In this document: one piece after another, positions 38,301-49,261 of the stretch | How the letters are laid out: each line of letters opens with the position of its first letter | How positions within the stretch are numbered: the first letter of the stretch is position 1 | NCBI GenBank assembly: GCA_963931925.1 | Contig: OZ007570.1 | Location: 44,627,691 to 44,691,690, forward strand | DNA from: Onchidella celtica | Taxonomy: Eukaryota > Mollusca > Gastropoda > Systellommatophora > Onchidiidae | DNA: 64,000 nucleotides | Reading direction: 5' to 3' | Notes under the pieces: model-generated | What the model was told of the DNA's origin: nothing | The model's database searches: none | Seen by the model: only the letters and a program-made list of their open reading frames with translations | Position numbers and translations under genes: made by a program

Positions 38301-41300
38301 AAGCCGCCATTCGAATGTTTGTTATCTTACCCTAGCCTAACTTGGCGATGAAAGGCAGCTTTTCATTGGTCCGGGACCGGAGTATAGCCATTTGGCTATT
38401 CATCGGAGGGACCGGAGTATAGTCGCTCCGTAATCTTTAACCTACCAAGTCATAATTCATCCTGAATGAACCACTGAAAAGAAAGCTACTTATGCTAGAA
38501 CATGTGATTTTTTTTATTTCTAGGTCTAGATCTAAGCTACATTTTGAAAAACATGTGACTCTGACACTGCACCATATTGGTAAAATGTCTTTGTGCCTGG
38601 TACTCTAGATTCAGGCTACTGCAGACCTACATTCTAGGTCTAGAGTGTAGTTCTCTATAAATTTGAACGATGCCGTGAAAATTAAAGACTACTATGGCAG
38701 GTTTCACAAAACCAGCACCCAAAAGTTCCCTACAGTGTCAAAATTTCAGATACATAGAAAAAGCACATATGATATATCAAATTAAAGCTTAGCTTGTCTG
38801 TAATGTGACTATGTAAGTTATAGAGATAGCAAAGGCCTTTGAAGTGAGTAAATGAAATTATAAGTTTAGTGGAAAAATATGCCCAAACAGGGGAGACAAC
38901 TTGAAAATTTTGACTTCACAACATGTACATGAAGGATGAGTTGACACATAAAATAAAACTCATATCAGTAAACAAAGCACCAAAAAAGGCTTAAATACAA
39001 CAAGACTGATTTATTCAGTGATATTTCATAAAATAAACACAAGTTATTGAAAAGTTTCATATTTAAAAAATAGATAGTAATTTTCAGGAAAAGTGCTGAG
39101 TTACATCCCTTGGCAGCTAGAGCTGTCACAGTATTAATAGCTGATATTTTTACTTGTAGGGCCTAGTAAAATACAAAAACACTGCACCAAGGCTTAAAAA
39201 ATGAAATATATTACAATAATAGTGCAGTTTTCAAATTTTTCATAAATGGCAAATGCGCAATGTACAGATCGATAGGCAACAAATTAAAAATTAAAAGATG
39301 TAGTGGCCTCGTGCTGAAATTGTTGGTGTGTTTAGTTTCTTTATGCCTTGGACATTTGTGTCTTTTAGATTTATAACACATCTTTGGTCTGCGGTGAGTG
39401 TGTAGTGCTTTTTGTGTGCAATGAAGTACTGGACCACAATATCTTCATCTGCCACGCACAACTCCGAATGCACCACCTGAAAGGGTCTCTTCTCTGCGTC
39501 ATGTCCCTGGGGCTTTTCGAGCTGTTACCTGTTTTTCTGGCTCCTGTCTCCTCCTGAGGACAGGCTCGCCGGATTTCTTTGCTTGGTAGCGGGCCTGGTG
39601 CCCTCTGTGTTAAAGTAAATGGAAATATGATTTACAGTGAATTAAAAGTACTTCTTGTACACCTGATTTAGAAAGAACAAAATGGACAAAAGAAAGAGAA
39701 AGAAATCATCTTACATGAAAACATTTTGTTTTAAAGTACCACTATACTTTATCATGTATGTGTATGATTAAAATATATATGGTAACAATGGTATAGATCT
39801 AACATAATTTAAAATTCATAAATCCACATACCTTTGTTTCGCCCTCCTTTCCTCCAACAGGAGCACTCTCTCTGGTTCTGGTGAGTGGCTCCTGTTTTAC
39901 TGCCTTCCTCCTTTCCTTCCCTCTTTTTCATTGCCTGACCAGGTCTTTCCTGTACCTCTCCAGATTCTCCTCTTTCAGTTTCATCTTTCTCTGGAGTACG
40001 TACACTTTGGAGTCATTTTTTTGATGATATTACATGTATTGATACCAAGTATCTAGCCCATATTAACATTTTTTGATTGTCATATTTTCTCTAATTCCTA
40101 CACATGTGTAACAAAACATTCATATTTATTTCAAACATTTCGAATTGCAACCTAAGCAGCCAGTGCTCATTTGCAGTGTGACAGTAAATTAGAGAGATAG
40201 CACAGGCATTTGAAGTGAGTAAAGAAAAATGTTTAAGTTTAATGCAAAATATGCCTGAACAGGGAAGGCAGCAGCTAGAGTTAATCATACAATGCACCCT
40301 ATTCGGAAAAAAAAATTCAAGGCATTTTCAAGACTTCTACAAGACCGCAAGTTTTGAATTTAAGAGATACAGTGTAATTCACTACCAAAATGTTCACATG
40401 TGGCAATAATTTCATTTAATTTGTCGTATTACTATTAGATCTAGATCTGCGGCGTCAGTCATTGGAACTTTCTCACGCAACAAAGAATTCACGACTTTTT
40501 ATAGACAGCAGCTCGTTATTAAAAAATACCCGTTTCTCAAAACTTTTTAAAAATTGTGAATTCTATCTTCAAGACTTCTTCAAGCCTTAAAAAGTTGCGT
40601 GCGCACTAGAGATGATACTAGATCTATGTTTTTGTTGGTCATATTCTTGAGATTCGCAACAGGTGTTAGTCCAGAAAATAAGAGTCGTCACTTATCGGGC
40701 TGCCCTATAGCCAATAGTCTGATGATCGCAACCAAAGTTAGTCTGTGAGATGACGATCGCCCTTCCGTTAGTCCCAATTCCTGAGATTCGCGTCTGTCGG
40801 CACCGCTCCTGTTAGACAGTGTACTGATGTTCGCGATGACAAAGCAAAACAAAGGATAATTCACGTTGTCCTTCTTAACAATCTGCCTAAAAATCACAAC
40901 TTTATTAAAGGAATGCATTTGAAGCTGTTTAAAAGCGAAGAAACCTCTGCTATCAGCATTTTTTCTGTAAACAAGCGCGAGTCGCGAATATCACAGACTA
41001 ACATGAAAATAATTCACCAACGCAGAAAATCCCGCTCATAATGCATGATCAATTTTAGTTACGTTCGATGGTAGGTTTTCGCTGGTTCCCTGTTCAGTTC
41101 AACGGCGCTGTAGAACGGGAACGAAAATAACGGAGCGGTCGGGCCCTTTTGTCGCGACGCTCAGATTCCACAGACCAACATCGCACCACGTGCCTTTGAA
41201 GTCGAAAAACCAATTTTTTTTTCTTTCCAAGTCCTTTTTTTTTCATATTGACACAATTCAGGGTAATTCTTCTTTAACATGAGGACGTACAACAACAGCT

Positions 41301-42782
41301 AGATTCAAAAATAAAGACTAGCGGGCCGTTTTTAAAGTCATTGTTTTGTTCGCTAACACCTTGCGTAATGTTGACCAATTTGGAAAGCACGCTACATGCT
41401 GATCTTTTCATTGTTTCCACTGGTATTGGCTTTGTCTTCTAGCGTCTGCACTATAATTAATAACTCATGACCACGTGGGATCGCTGGCATGCTTGGAATG
41501 TCTTTGTAGCGAGTGTGCATAGTACACTGGGTCATCATAGGGAAATACGGTGAGTCTAGATTCTGATGTTCGCAACTCAAAATTGTGCAACAACAACAAT
41601 GAAAAACACAATCACCACAATTTTGTGGGTTTTGTATCTTTATTGACAAAGAAACAACATAATATCAAAAACATTCACATCAGTACATAAATAAGAAAAT
41701 TATAAGACACTGAAATCTGAGTTATGTCTGATGTCAGTTTTTGTGAAAACTGCCCTATGTTTATCAGTAATCACTGACGCTAGATCTAGTCTAGATCAAC
41801 CGGTACCTTGAAATGTCATCTCATTTTCACAGGCTCCACCACTGGCACCAGTTATAAATCCAACAGAAAATCACTCATGGGTCATGAAACGATCAAACTC
41901 GATGTTTCATCACATTATCTCTCTTTGCAGATGCTGGATCTATCACTAATACATGCAAGGAAAGAGCTGAACAGACAGAGTGTAGGGTAACCTAGACCTA
42001 CACAACAAAAAGAACCCGGGGCAGAAGACAGGGAGTGCCAACTTGCTATTTCCGGTAATCGGTGTTTTCCGGCAATCGCTCTTTTATTTTAATGCTCTTT
42101 TCGCAGTTTACTTTTTTGCCGGACAAAATATCGATAGCGCGGGCACATATGAATTATGATGGCGGAAACAAAATTTCCGGAGCCAGTTCCATCCCTGCAG
42201 CGACCATGCTGAATGGGATAAAGTTGGTGGGCTGATCAGTAAGTTGGTTCAAAAAGTCTGCATGATACTCTTTGGGGGATTGCCAGAATTGCTCTAGATG
42301 CAGATCTTGATCTAGACTAGACTGCTAGATCTAGATCTAGATCTATCAAATTCTAACAGTACACTAGCAGTTCAACAGCTTCATGAATTTCGTTGTGAAT
42401 TTAGGTGAAATCAGGACTGTTATTACAGTACAAAGATACATTATCCTTTTGATCTTCATATATATCAACAGCTAAGAGCTTCAGCTGTTTTTGAGACAGT
42501 GTACTCGTTAATCGACCCAAATTCTGGTGATTTTAACTGCGTTTCAATGTCGTATCGCTGATCATCGAAAATAGGTAACAATACTAAAAACAAGCAACAC
42601 TTCTTTATTCTTACATTGCTGATAACATTTGGAGCCGGTACAACTGCTTGAGACAATGAAATCGACGACGATGGATTATTCATGGGCTTAAGATGTGCAT
42701 TGAAGCCATCACCTTCCTCATGGGAATCATCGTGTGATCCCTCGGAATCACTGTACTCCTGTAATGACAACAGAGCTGCCAT
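23312..42782 (-). CDS. CDC40: Pre-mRNA-processing factor 17 (CDC40/PRP17), complete, 14 exons
   Basis: Exons in transcript order: 42782-42615, 36325-36239, 35271-35142, 34747-34664, 34124-33979, 33712-33616, 32552-32338, 32057-31910, 31415-31300, 28574-28441, 28059-27983, 26254-26154, 25921-25878, 23489-23312. They total 1725 bases, 574 residues and TAA; human PRP17 is about 579. PRP17 is a nuclear spliceosome protein that acts around the second transesterification step. The N-terminal half holds an acidic Ser/Asp/Glu start, the [14 protein letters not shown] segment, a basic stretch ([10 protein letters not shown], 168-177), and [10 protein letters not shown] followed by EEQKELDEI. From about residue 277 it is a WD40 propeller ([32 protein letters not shown]), ending WDGVIKYWD. 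The start ATG has a good context (AAACATGG). All junctions are GT-AG except intron 4, which has a GC donor. Confidence 0.95.
23622..25660. mobile_element. Possible pogo/Tigger-like DNA element remnant
   Basis: One end reads TACAGTGGACC with TAATAACGAGACC nearby. The other end, inverted, reads CAGTGGAACTTGGTTATAATGAC and contains TCTCGTTATAG. CAGTGGAACCTCGnTATAACGA is a common terminus of pogo/Tigger-like elements. The two ends are diverged, the TA duplication is lost on the right, and no transposase frame is seen. It lies in CDC40 intron 13. Confidence 0.35.
26330..26473. mobile_element. TTAA-flanked MITE, family A copy 2
   Basis: TTAA at 26330-26333 is followed by TCCCTTAACTACACTATGGA. The right end is GCAGTGAAGGGG plus a decayed TTAA (TTTG). 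The inner sequence matches the copy at 10000-10157. It lies in CDC40 intron 11. Confidence 0.55.
29117..29648 (+). mobile_element. Possible solo LTR in CDC40 intron 9
   Basis: The segment starts TGTTGACGACCGCC and ends CTGTTACA, a TG..CA layout with short inverted ends typical of LTRs. Inside, in order on +, are a strong TATA-like run (29386-29395) and an ATTAAA (29504-29509). The base composition is less A-rich than the surrounding intron. A 5-bp target duplication was not found at these borders, so the ends or the interpretation may be wrong. No gag/pol sequence is attached. Confidence 0.35.
30946..31037. repeat. Perfect 31-bp inverted repeat with 30-nt loop
   Basis: 30946-30976 and 31007-31037 are exact reverse complements (31 of 31), with the core GTCAAAATTGGGC on one side and GCCCAATTTTGAC on the other. 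A smaller hairpin (CCACAG, loop, CTGTGG) lies at 30909-30925. It is in CDC40 intron 9, so the CDC40 primary transcript could fold into a 31-bp duplex here. Confidence 0.9.
34125..34663 (-). other. GC-AG intron (CDC40 intron 4)
   Basis: Read on -, exon 4 ends CAAG and the intron starts GCAAGG; the acceptor is CTAG. The reading frame and the conserved join ENQG-MTVFE require this border, and there is no GT nearby that keeps the frame. AAG|GCAAG is the strong consensus usual for the rare GC-AG introns of the U2 class. Confidence 0.85.
38073..38439. mobile_element. MITE with 9-bp target duplication and about 60-bp TIRs
   Basis: TAATCTTTA occurs at 38073-38081 and again at 38431-38439, directly flanking 38082-38430. 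The ends are long inverted repeats sharing CTATACTC, GGTCCC, GAATAGCCAAATG and CTATACTCC..TCCCGG. A 9-bp duplication suggests Mutator-like transposition; 8 bp would suggest hAT. There is no coding capacity. It lies in CDC40 intron 1. About 50 bases of its interior recur in inverted orientation at 36961-37015. Confidence 0.75.
38815..40270. repeat. Pair of about 85-bp direct repeats
   Basis: 38815-38900 and 40175-40270 share the blocks GAGATAGCA, TTTGAAGTGAGTAAA, TAAGTTTA and ATATGCC..AACAGGG in the same orientation. They bracket the transposon-protein relic at 39291-40010. Confidence 0.6.
39291..40010 (-). pseudogene. Relic of a transposon-type uncharacterised ORF
   Basis: On -, the upstream part (about 40005-39840) reads [19 protein letters not shown], then RQ, a stop, and a Lys/Arg-rich stretch. 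The downstream part ends [10 protein letters not shown]...QRCVINL...ISARGHYIF and TAA. Invertebrate mobile-element proteins of unknown function often pair a basic REKxxxxPExYxxYxxx(D/R) segment with a C-terminal VAEGDxVxVxY...RGxYxF segment. In-frame stops and frame changes show it is broken. A short intron-like gap (about 39835-39610) may be part of the original gene. Confidence 0.35.
40634..41577. repeat. Irregular cluster of a diverged motif, GTTAGTC-n-TGAGATTCGCGAC
   Basis: About nine units share GTTAGTC, a 2-9 base gap, and TGA(G/T)(A/T)TTCGC(A/G)AC. Forward units start near 40634, 40665, 40714, 40736, 40767, 40811 and 41550. Reverse-complement units lie near 40979-41003 and 41151-41178. 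The first six are spaced 22 to 49 bases. All lie in CDC40 intron 1. It could be a decayed satellite or the subterminal repeats of a DNA transposon. Confidence 0.5.
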
Positions 42783-42985
42783 GTTTCTGTACCGCACAGA
42801 ATGAAGTTGATAACGCGGAAAAAAAAATAATTGCCATTGTTAGTCGGACGATTAATTGATCTGCAGTAATTTTTTTCTTGTCATTGTGGATATTTTTCTT
42901 TAATTCGAATTTCTTGTCTATTCTAATTTTTTTTTTTTATTGAAAATTGCAACCTCGCACATTGCGTTGACGTCTTGGGATTTGT

Positions 42986-43370
42986 GTGTGTGTGTGGGGG
43001 GGGGGGGATTGTTGAACATGATCTAGATTATTCTCATGCTGGTGTCATGGCTCAGCGGCTGCCATTAAATAAGCTTTGGGGGGGGGGGTGCCTCATCATA
43101 ATTTTAAACTATTTTATAGTTTAATTTACTTGACACCCCCCCCCCACCCCTCCTCGTACTTCTCCCCAATCTTTCTTATTGTCTCATACATATTGTTGTT
43201 CTTTTCTGTAGTAGTTTAGTACGTCTATGGTTTTTGTATTCTAGATAATGTTTGGTCCTAGCTAGAAGCAGACGGCAAATGGAACCCAGCCAGCATCTTT
43301 ATGTCAATACGGCGTCGACTTGGGGGACGTTCAAATATAATCTTACGCCTCAGGGGTGGGGGGGGGGTTG
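42986..43370. repeat. Cluster of G and C homopolymers
   Basis: Runs of about 9 to 14 G (near 42994, 43079 and 43360) and of C (near 43137) occur within 400 bases, 200 to 600 bases upstream of the CDC40 start codon. They could form G-quadruplexes, but such runs are scattered throughout the window. Confidence 0.75.
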
Positions 43371-44289
43371 GCTCCTGTAAGAAAAGAGTAAGAAAGGGGT
43401 GGGGGTCTTGAACCAATGTAATATTACACTTTTGTGAGGTGAGAATATAAAAAGGAATAAAAAATTAGACAACATAATAAACAATTAACATAAAAAGAGA
43501 GATAACTTATATGGTATTCTTATTCATGAATCAGTCTAGGAAGGAGAGGAAGAGGAGAAAGAGCAGGGACAAAACCCGGATTTTCAAGATAGTTCAGCAG
43601 ATGCCCCTGTTTTTAGAAATATCTTTGACATTTATATGATGAAAAACCCCTTTGTTGATGATAACTAATTTAAGGCAATTTTGACAGACTTTGATGTCAT
43701 TCCTATGGGCAGACATGACGCCAGTCCTATCATATACCTTTTTTTGTGTGTGTGTATGCAATACGTGTTTCCGATATGACTTGCTGTTGCATACATGTAC
43801 ATTTGTATTCGCCTATTATGCTGAGATTAACGAACTGCGGACACACCCTATTATGTGCACCTGAAAATAGCCCCCCTCTCTTCCCAAAGTTCCTGTTATG
43901 GACATTGCCTCGACTAATGAAAACAATTTTTAAATAAAGACGACGTTAATAATAAGATTTATGTAGAGATCCAGTGAGACCAGGTGATACATCCATGTTT
44001 GATCTGTTACCCCCACGGCAATAATAGGCCCTGCGTTTGCAGTATGGCATCGCTGTCCCGAAGCACTGACGTGTATTTTACGACACACACACACACAAAT
44101 GACAGTTTTTGTACGAGTTAGAACTACATGTGCATTATTACAAAGGCAAACTGCTGGGCTACCATATGAAAACGATAAGGTTATAATTACCTGGAGTTGG
44201 TGATAGCAAAAAATGCTTCGTGCACTGTGGAGCCTTTCAAGATATCTGGGGCAATTCCTAAAATATGAATCCTTACATGTATGTATATA

Positions 44290-44866
44290 AAAAGGGAATG
44301 GGAATTGCACTGATCGAGTTTGCTCTTCTTTCCTTGACGCAAGTGAAACTGAGAATGAACTGGTAGGTCCGTAACTAATTCTCAACATAGATTTTGAGTT
44401 TGAATTTGACTTTGGGTTTTACGGCGCGTCGGCACGATCACAGTCATTTGCGTCTATCATGGTCTATTTGGCACTCTATTCATGTTTGGTATTCAGAGTC
44501 AGTTAGAGTTCACGAACAGAATTAAATAATTTCATACCGGTATTAATTTATTACATTGGTAAAATTCTCAAAAGGTTCTTTGTATTAAGCTTATATCTGA
44601 AAAGAGTTTTGTAAATGTGTATAAACGTTTGTAAAGTAAATTATAGATCTTGGCTCCTTTCAAAAAGGACAAGACGTTAGAAAATAATTCTTTCATGAAT
44701 CGGCAGGCATTCGGACATGCATGGAATCTACATAATATGTATATACATTCAGTCAAAATATGCTTTGTTGACAGTTGGTAATTGCATGCCAAGCATTCTC
44801 AAAGGAGATGGGGTTAAGGAGAATTAGTGGAAAGATGTCCCTTTGCTTCTTTATGAGAATGAGCTA
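44290..44866. repeat. Duplicated block, copy 1, interrupted by an insertion
   Basis: 44290-44391 matches about 47255-47353, and 44806-44866 matches about 47362-47420. In the second locus the two parts are almost adjacent. Shared blocks include GGAATGGGAATTGCA, GCAAGTGAAA, TTCTCAAC and GTGGAAAGATGTCC. Confidence 0.65.
44392..44800. mobile_element. Dispersed repeat inserted in the duplicated block
   Basis: About 405 bases absent from the sister locus at 47.35 kb. The first 100 bases match 63258-63360 (TTTTGAGTT, GGCGCGTCG against GGTCGCGTCG, CACGA, GTCTATTTGGCACT against GTGTATTTGGGTACT, TTCATGTTT). This identifies a dispersed element of unknown class with a GAGTTTGAnTTTGA start. The right border is approximate. 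Confidence 0.5.
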
Positions 44867-45255
44867 CATCTCACTGGATGTGGCTGCTAACTACACATCG
44901 CGGGCATAGAGCAAAATTGTTGTATCTCCAGGTTTCTGATTTGCGGTTCGTAATGGCAATACTGTAATAATGACAAACTGCTTCTTGCATTTTTTTTCGT
45001 TATTCCGCTATCTTTAACCAGTTCCAAGTTACAGAGAAGCAGTATTGTTGTATTTCCCTTAAAAATGAGATCATTGAGAACAATATTGTGGTGTTTCCGA
45101 GACGCTCCCATTATTCATAAACCTAGAGATCACGACAATTTTGCTTTATACCCGCGACATGGGGTCAGAACCCTGTATTAAATGAATTACTGCGAGGTGT
45201 TTGCTTCCGGTTTCACAAATTATTCCAAGTTTGCAGGGGATCTTCAGGCAATCAG

Positions 45256-45280
45256 TAAAATAAAATAAAATAAAATAAAA
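45256..45280. repeat. (TAAAA)5 microsatellite
   Basis: Five perfect TAAAA units. Confidence 0.9.
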
Positions 45281-47254
45281 GGAATGATACATTAAGTTTC
45301 AGAGAATTTAATTTCTTTGATATCACATATACGTCATCAATGGCAACCCGGGAATGACACACACAAACAGACAAGCACACATATGCGAGGGTGGCGTGAG
45401 ACAGCGAATAGAAATAAATATATGCGTTGAATTTTATGTGGAAAAAATTTGTTTTGGATAACTCTGAGGCATGTTTGCTTTGGATGCGGGAAAGGGATAA
45501 AAATGAAGTGTTATAATTACATCGTTTTACACATACTATGCTTTTATCATTATGGTTGCCATTATATAACCCACAAAGAAACACAAAATTCTTAGCGTGT
45601 AAAAAGGACGATTTAAACGAAAACAAAAACGAAATTAGCCAAATAATGCCTTCACTTAGCTTTATCTTCATAAATACTATGACTACTTCTGAGAAAAAAA
45701 AAGAGATAGTGAGACCATCTTTTTGGGAGTAAAAAAAAAAAAAGAGGTCTATGCCTCTTCCCGATGTCATTTTTTGTTCTTAACTTTGTCGTAACCGGAT
45801 TTCATACATTGGTATTACTGACACTTGATACAAACGGTGTTCCATAGGCCTACACCTCGTTACCGTTTACAAACAGTGCCATGGAATCTGCATAACGGAA
45901 ACATGTGGGACCCATTTTCTCACGCCACCGAAAAAGATCACCCGATGTTTCAGTAACGAAGGGAGTGCTGGAGAATATTCAACGCACAAGTCACACGTGA
46001 CCCAAGATATACAGAGTGAGTTATTAACGTTTCATTATACAATTATGCGACATTGATTTCTTACACTTAATCAATGCACAGCGGACAGTGAGATCGAGTG
46101 AGGAAATACCGGCGTCAGAGATCGATAAGCACCTGTTATCAATACCGTTCTTTAGATCATGCGAAAGCGATCTAAAAAGGAGAGGCAATTTAACATGACT
46201 ACTAGATATCGCATATGATGATAGCGCGTATGGTGCCCAAAGTGTTGAGAAATTCACCTGTCCATTTTACGGTGCACTGACCCACAGATGGAGTTACGAA
46301 CTATTTCAGATCATTAGCATTATTTTTGCCGGTAGACGTCTGCCGCATTTATCGTCTTTAATTTGAACAAAAATATTAGAGAGTGCACTTTTATTATAAC
46401 TTACTTTAAACATAAATGTTTATCAGGGGGATAAATGGTCAACAAATCAGGTGAACTACAACTGCATACCATCTGAGAGAGCTATGGTCACAGGCTATAC
46501 ACCAATAGAATCTAGACTAGATCTATTTCATTTCATGAAATTCATACATAGGCCTACTCGAAAACAATTAAAACTGTTTGCTCATTATAAGTATTATTGT
46601 AACGTTCCTGTTGTCTTGTCCATGTGTTTGCAATAAAATTATTTAATACTAATAGCCCAGAATGTTGAAACAAGTCCTATATGCTTTAGGGAAATAATGA
46701 ATATTAATACACACTGTAAAGTGCAGCATCTTGCCTCTTTTTTGTTTAACATTAGGCTAGATCTATATAATATAGGCATATGACTGAATGCGGAATATTT
46801 GGGGGAATTTGCATCATGCCCAATTTCTGCTCTCATCTTTTGAGACTACATTCAGATCTTCATAATACTAGCCCTATTTGATGGGGGAATAATCTGAAAA
46901 ACCAAAGCATGAAATTTGTTTGGGTAAAGAATTACTGAAAAACTGACTAGGAAAAGAGATGCAATCAAGGATCAAACTGATAAGTTTTCATGCGGAAGGT
47001 GAGTGCTCTGACACTTTTTCGTTGCACAGATGAAAGAGATTAATGTACGATTCAAATGAATTTGGGGCATCTCTACCTGTTTATGAATTTAGTTTACTAT
47101 TACAAGTATTGCATGTATAAGTCCCTGAATTGTGTTTTCTGACAGAATGGTTCGGTCTCTTTGGACTGCTAATTTTATTCTTTAGTTTTGAAATGAAGGT
47201 AATATGATAATTTCAAGCTGAAAATGTGATGTGCTTCGTTTGGTATAGGAAGAA

Positions 47255-47420
47255 AAGGAATGGGAATTGCATTGAGGTTTACTTTTCTTCCCTTGATGCA
47301 AGTGAAATAGAAAATGGACTGATATAGGTCTGCCACTGATTCTCAACGTAGATTACAAGAAGACGGTTGAGGACTAGTTGGTGGAAAGATGTCCTTTTGC
47401 TTCTTCATGATCAGAATGGG
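47255..47420. repeat. Duplicated block, copy 2, uninterrupted
   Basis: Homologous to the two parts at 44290-44391 and 44806-44866, here without the roughly 405-base insert. It therefore represents the empty site. Confidence 0.65.
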
Positions 47421-48226
47421 GATGGAGAAGTGGGTTGTTTTTAAGTAAATTTACTTCTCCAAGAACTGGTAGGCCTACTTGTGGTAAACATTAATCTGGT
47501 AACTGAAGATAAGAGATGAATCACATTTTTGTTTGTATTAAAATCTTTAAAGCAGTGTCTTCACACTACTGCAATCTTTCTGACTCTGAGTGATTGGTGG
47601 CCAAGGAGATGATACTTATTTGATACTTTATTTCATGTCAACACATTCATTCAGTTACTTTTAATGAACTTTTTGCTCCACCATTTAAAAGGTATAATCT
47701 TTAGGAAAAAGATAACATGAAATGTATAGGATATGGGAGCACTGAAACTATAACATTAACAAATGATATTCAGCAAAGCCAGTTCAGGAGCGATGAGTGA
47801 CACGGTGTAAGAGGAAAATCAGCAGACTGTGTTTATGGGCATTCAATAGCGTGATTTAGGAGAGTTACTCAAAATGTATTTCTTGGAATGCAAAACTTAA
47901 GTAATCTCAATAAGTCAGCTAATCTTCTTCTCCTCCTCCCTCAGGACAGATAAGTGAAGTAATTTGAGAGGAAAGTCAGCAGGTTATGTTTATGGGCATT
48001 CATTAGCACAGATAGAAAAGGTATCCAAAATATGTTAATTGGAAAGCAAATGTAATTTCAATATTATATGTCAAATTATCACACCCCCCTCCCTCCCCTC
48101 CCCGCGAAAAAGACTGGAAATGTGAGTACTTTTATGTAGCCTACTTGCAGAAAGAAAAGAAGCATGGAAAGGCTGAAAAAAACAACAACAGAGGGTGGTT
48201 ACGAAGTGAGACAAAAATGAAAGCCG

Positions 48227-49165
48227 TAAGGTAGAACTAGTGGCAAGAATTTAGATGAAAATCTCAAAAATAACCTATTTCAAATAATTACATTTTTACA
48301 AAGTATGACCATTGCCTTAACTAATTTTACTATTTGTTCATCAAAAACAACGCATATTTGATGATAATTTGAGATTTTGTACAGCCATCATAATAAAGAA
48401 AGTGCTTAGTAACGAGTTGTTTATATATGGTTACTATGGTGTAATTTCGTCGAAACACCATAAAAGATGCTTTGAAATGTGAATAAGCTGAGAGCCATCA
48501 AAAAAGGCTTTATAAACAAAGCAGAGGCTGCAGAGGGAGATGTCTACACACCAGGGGGTCATTAAGATGGATAAAATGGGATAGAAGGTGATTTTTGACA
48601 AGTGGGAGGTAAGAAATTAATGTTTTTGCCTATTTTCTCGAAAGTCATTTTTGTGAGTAATTGGCTTACTCTCATGCAAGATATCTCAAAAACTACTGGA
48701 GCAAATCTGAAGAAATTTGGCATGTGCATACTGTATGTATTTATGCAGGGTTTGTACTAAAAGAAAGCAATTCACTGCAATACTTTCGGACTTATGACCT
48801 TCATGCATATGTAATGACGTCAATTTTTTCCACCCAGGGCAAAGTCAAATTTAAAAAGTTTGTAAACATTACAGTTTTTAAAATTAAGCAACAATTTTAG
48901 TAGGGACCCTGCAACAGCCTACCAGCAATTGTTCTGCAAACTTTTAAAGAAATTGGTCCATATTTGAGGTCACAGGCTTGCATGAAAGTTTATGTGTTAT
49001 TTAGCCTAAGCAGTTCGGCAGCCATATTGGATACTTAATTTGCATAATTTATGCACATTTCAGTATCAACAAACATTTTAATCCCTTTTGATACCACATG
49101 CCAAGTTATAAGACAATCAATTCACAAATAGTAATTTTAGCACCCTTGCCACTAGTTCTACCTTA
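48227..49165. mobile_element. TIR element flanked by TA (935 bp), non-autonomous
   Basis: The first and last 21 bases of the interval are perfect reverse complements: TA, then AGGTAGAACTAGTGGCAAG, and the inverse ending in TA. Taking TA as the target duplication, the element is 48229-49163 with 19-bp perfect TIRs. A TA duplication fits the Tc1/mariner/pogo group, although the AGGT start is not the usual CAGT. The one 79-codon frame inside (48661-48900) is not transposase-like. Confidence 0.8.
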
Positions 49166-49229
49166 AAACAAACTAGCAGTATCTTGCTAAGAGACATGGA
49201 ATACGGAACGAGGAGGACCTGAGCCAATG

Positions 49230-49261
49230 CACAGACTAATAAAGTATTTTATTAGTCTGTG
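49230..49261. repeat. Perfect hairpin: 14-bp stem, 4-nt loop
   Basis: CACAGACTAATAAA, loop GTAT, TTTATTAGTCTGTG. The stem is preceded by CCAATG and followed by GCCAATG, a short direct repeat. It lies 65 bases right of the TIR element. Confidence 0.9.

Noticed and set aside
43930-44388. Minus-strand 152-codon frame
   Set aside because: Overlaps the duplicated noncoding block, has no recognisable domain, and its copy at 47.3 kb is not open in the same way.
45252-45770. Minus-strand 172-codon frame
   Set aside because: Low-complexity Phe/Leu/Ser-rich, spans an AAAAT microsatellite and poly-A, with no motif or splice context.
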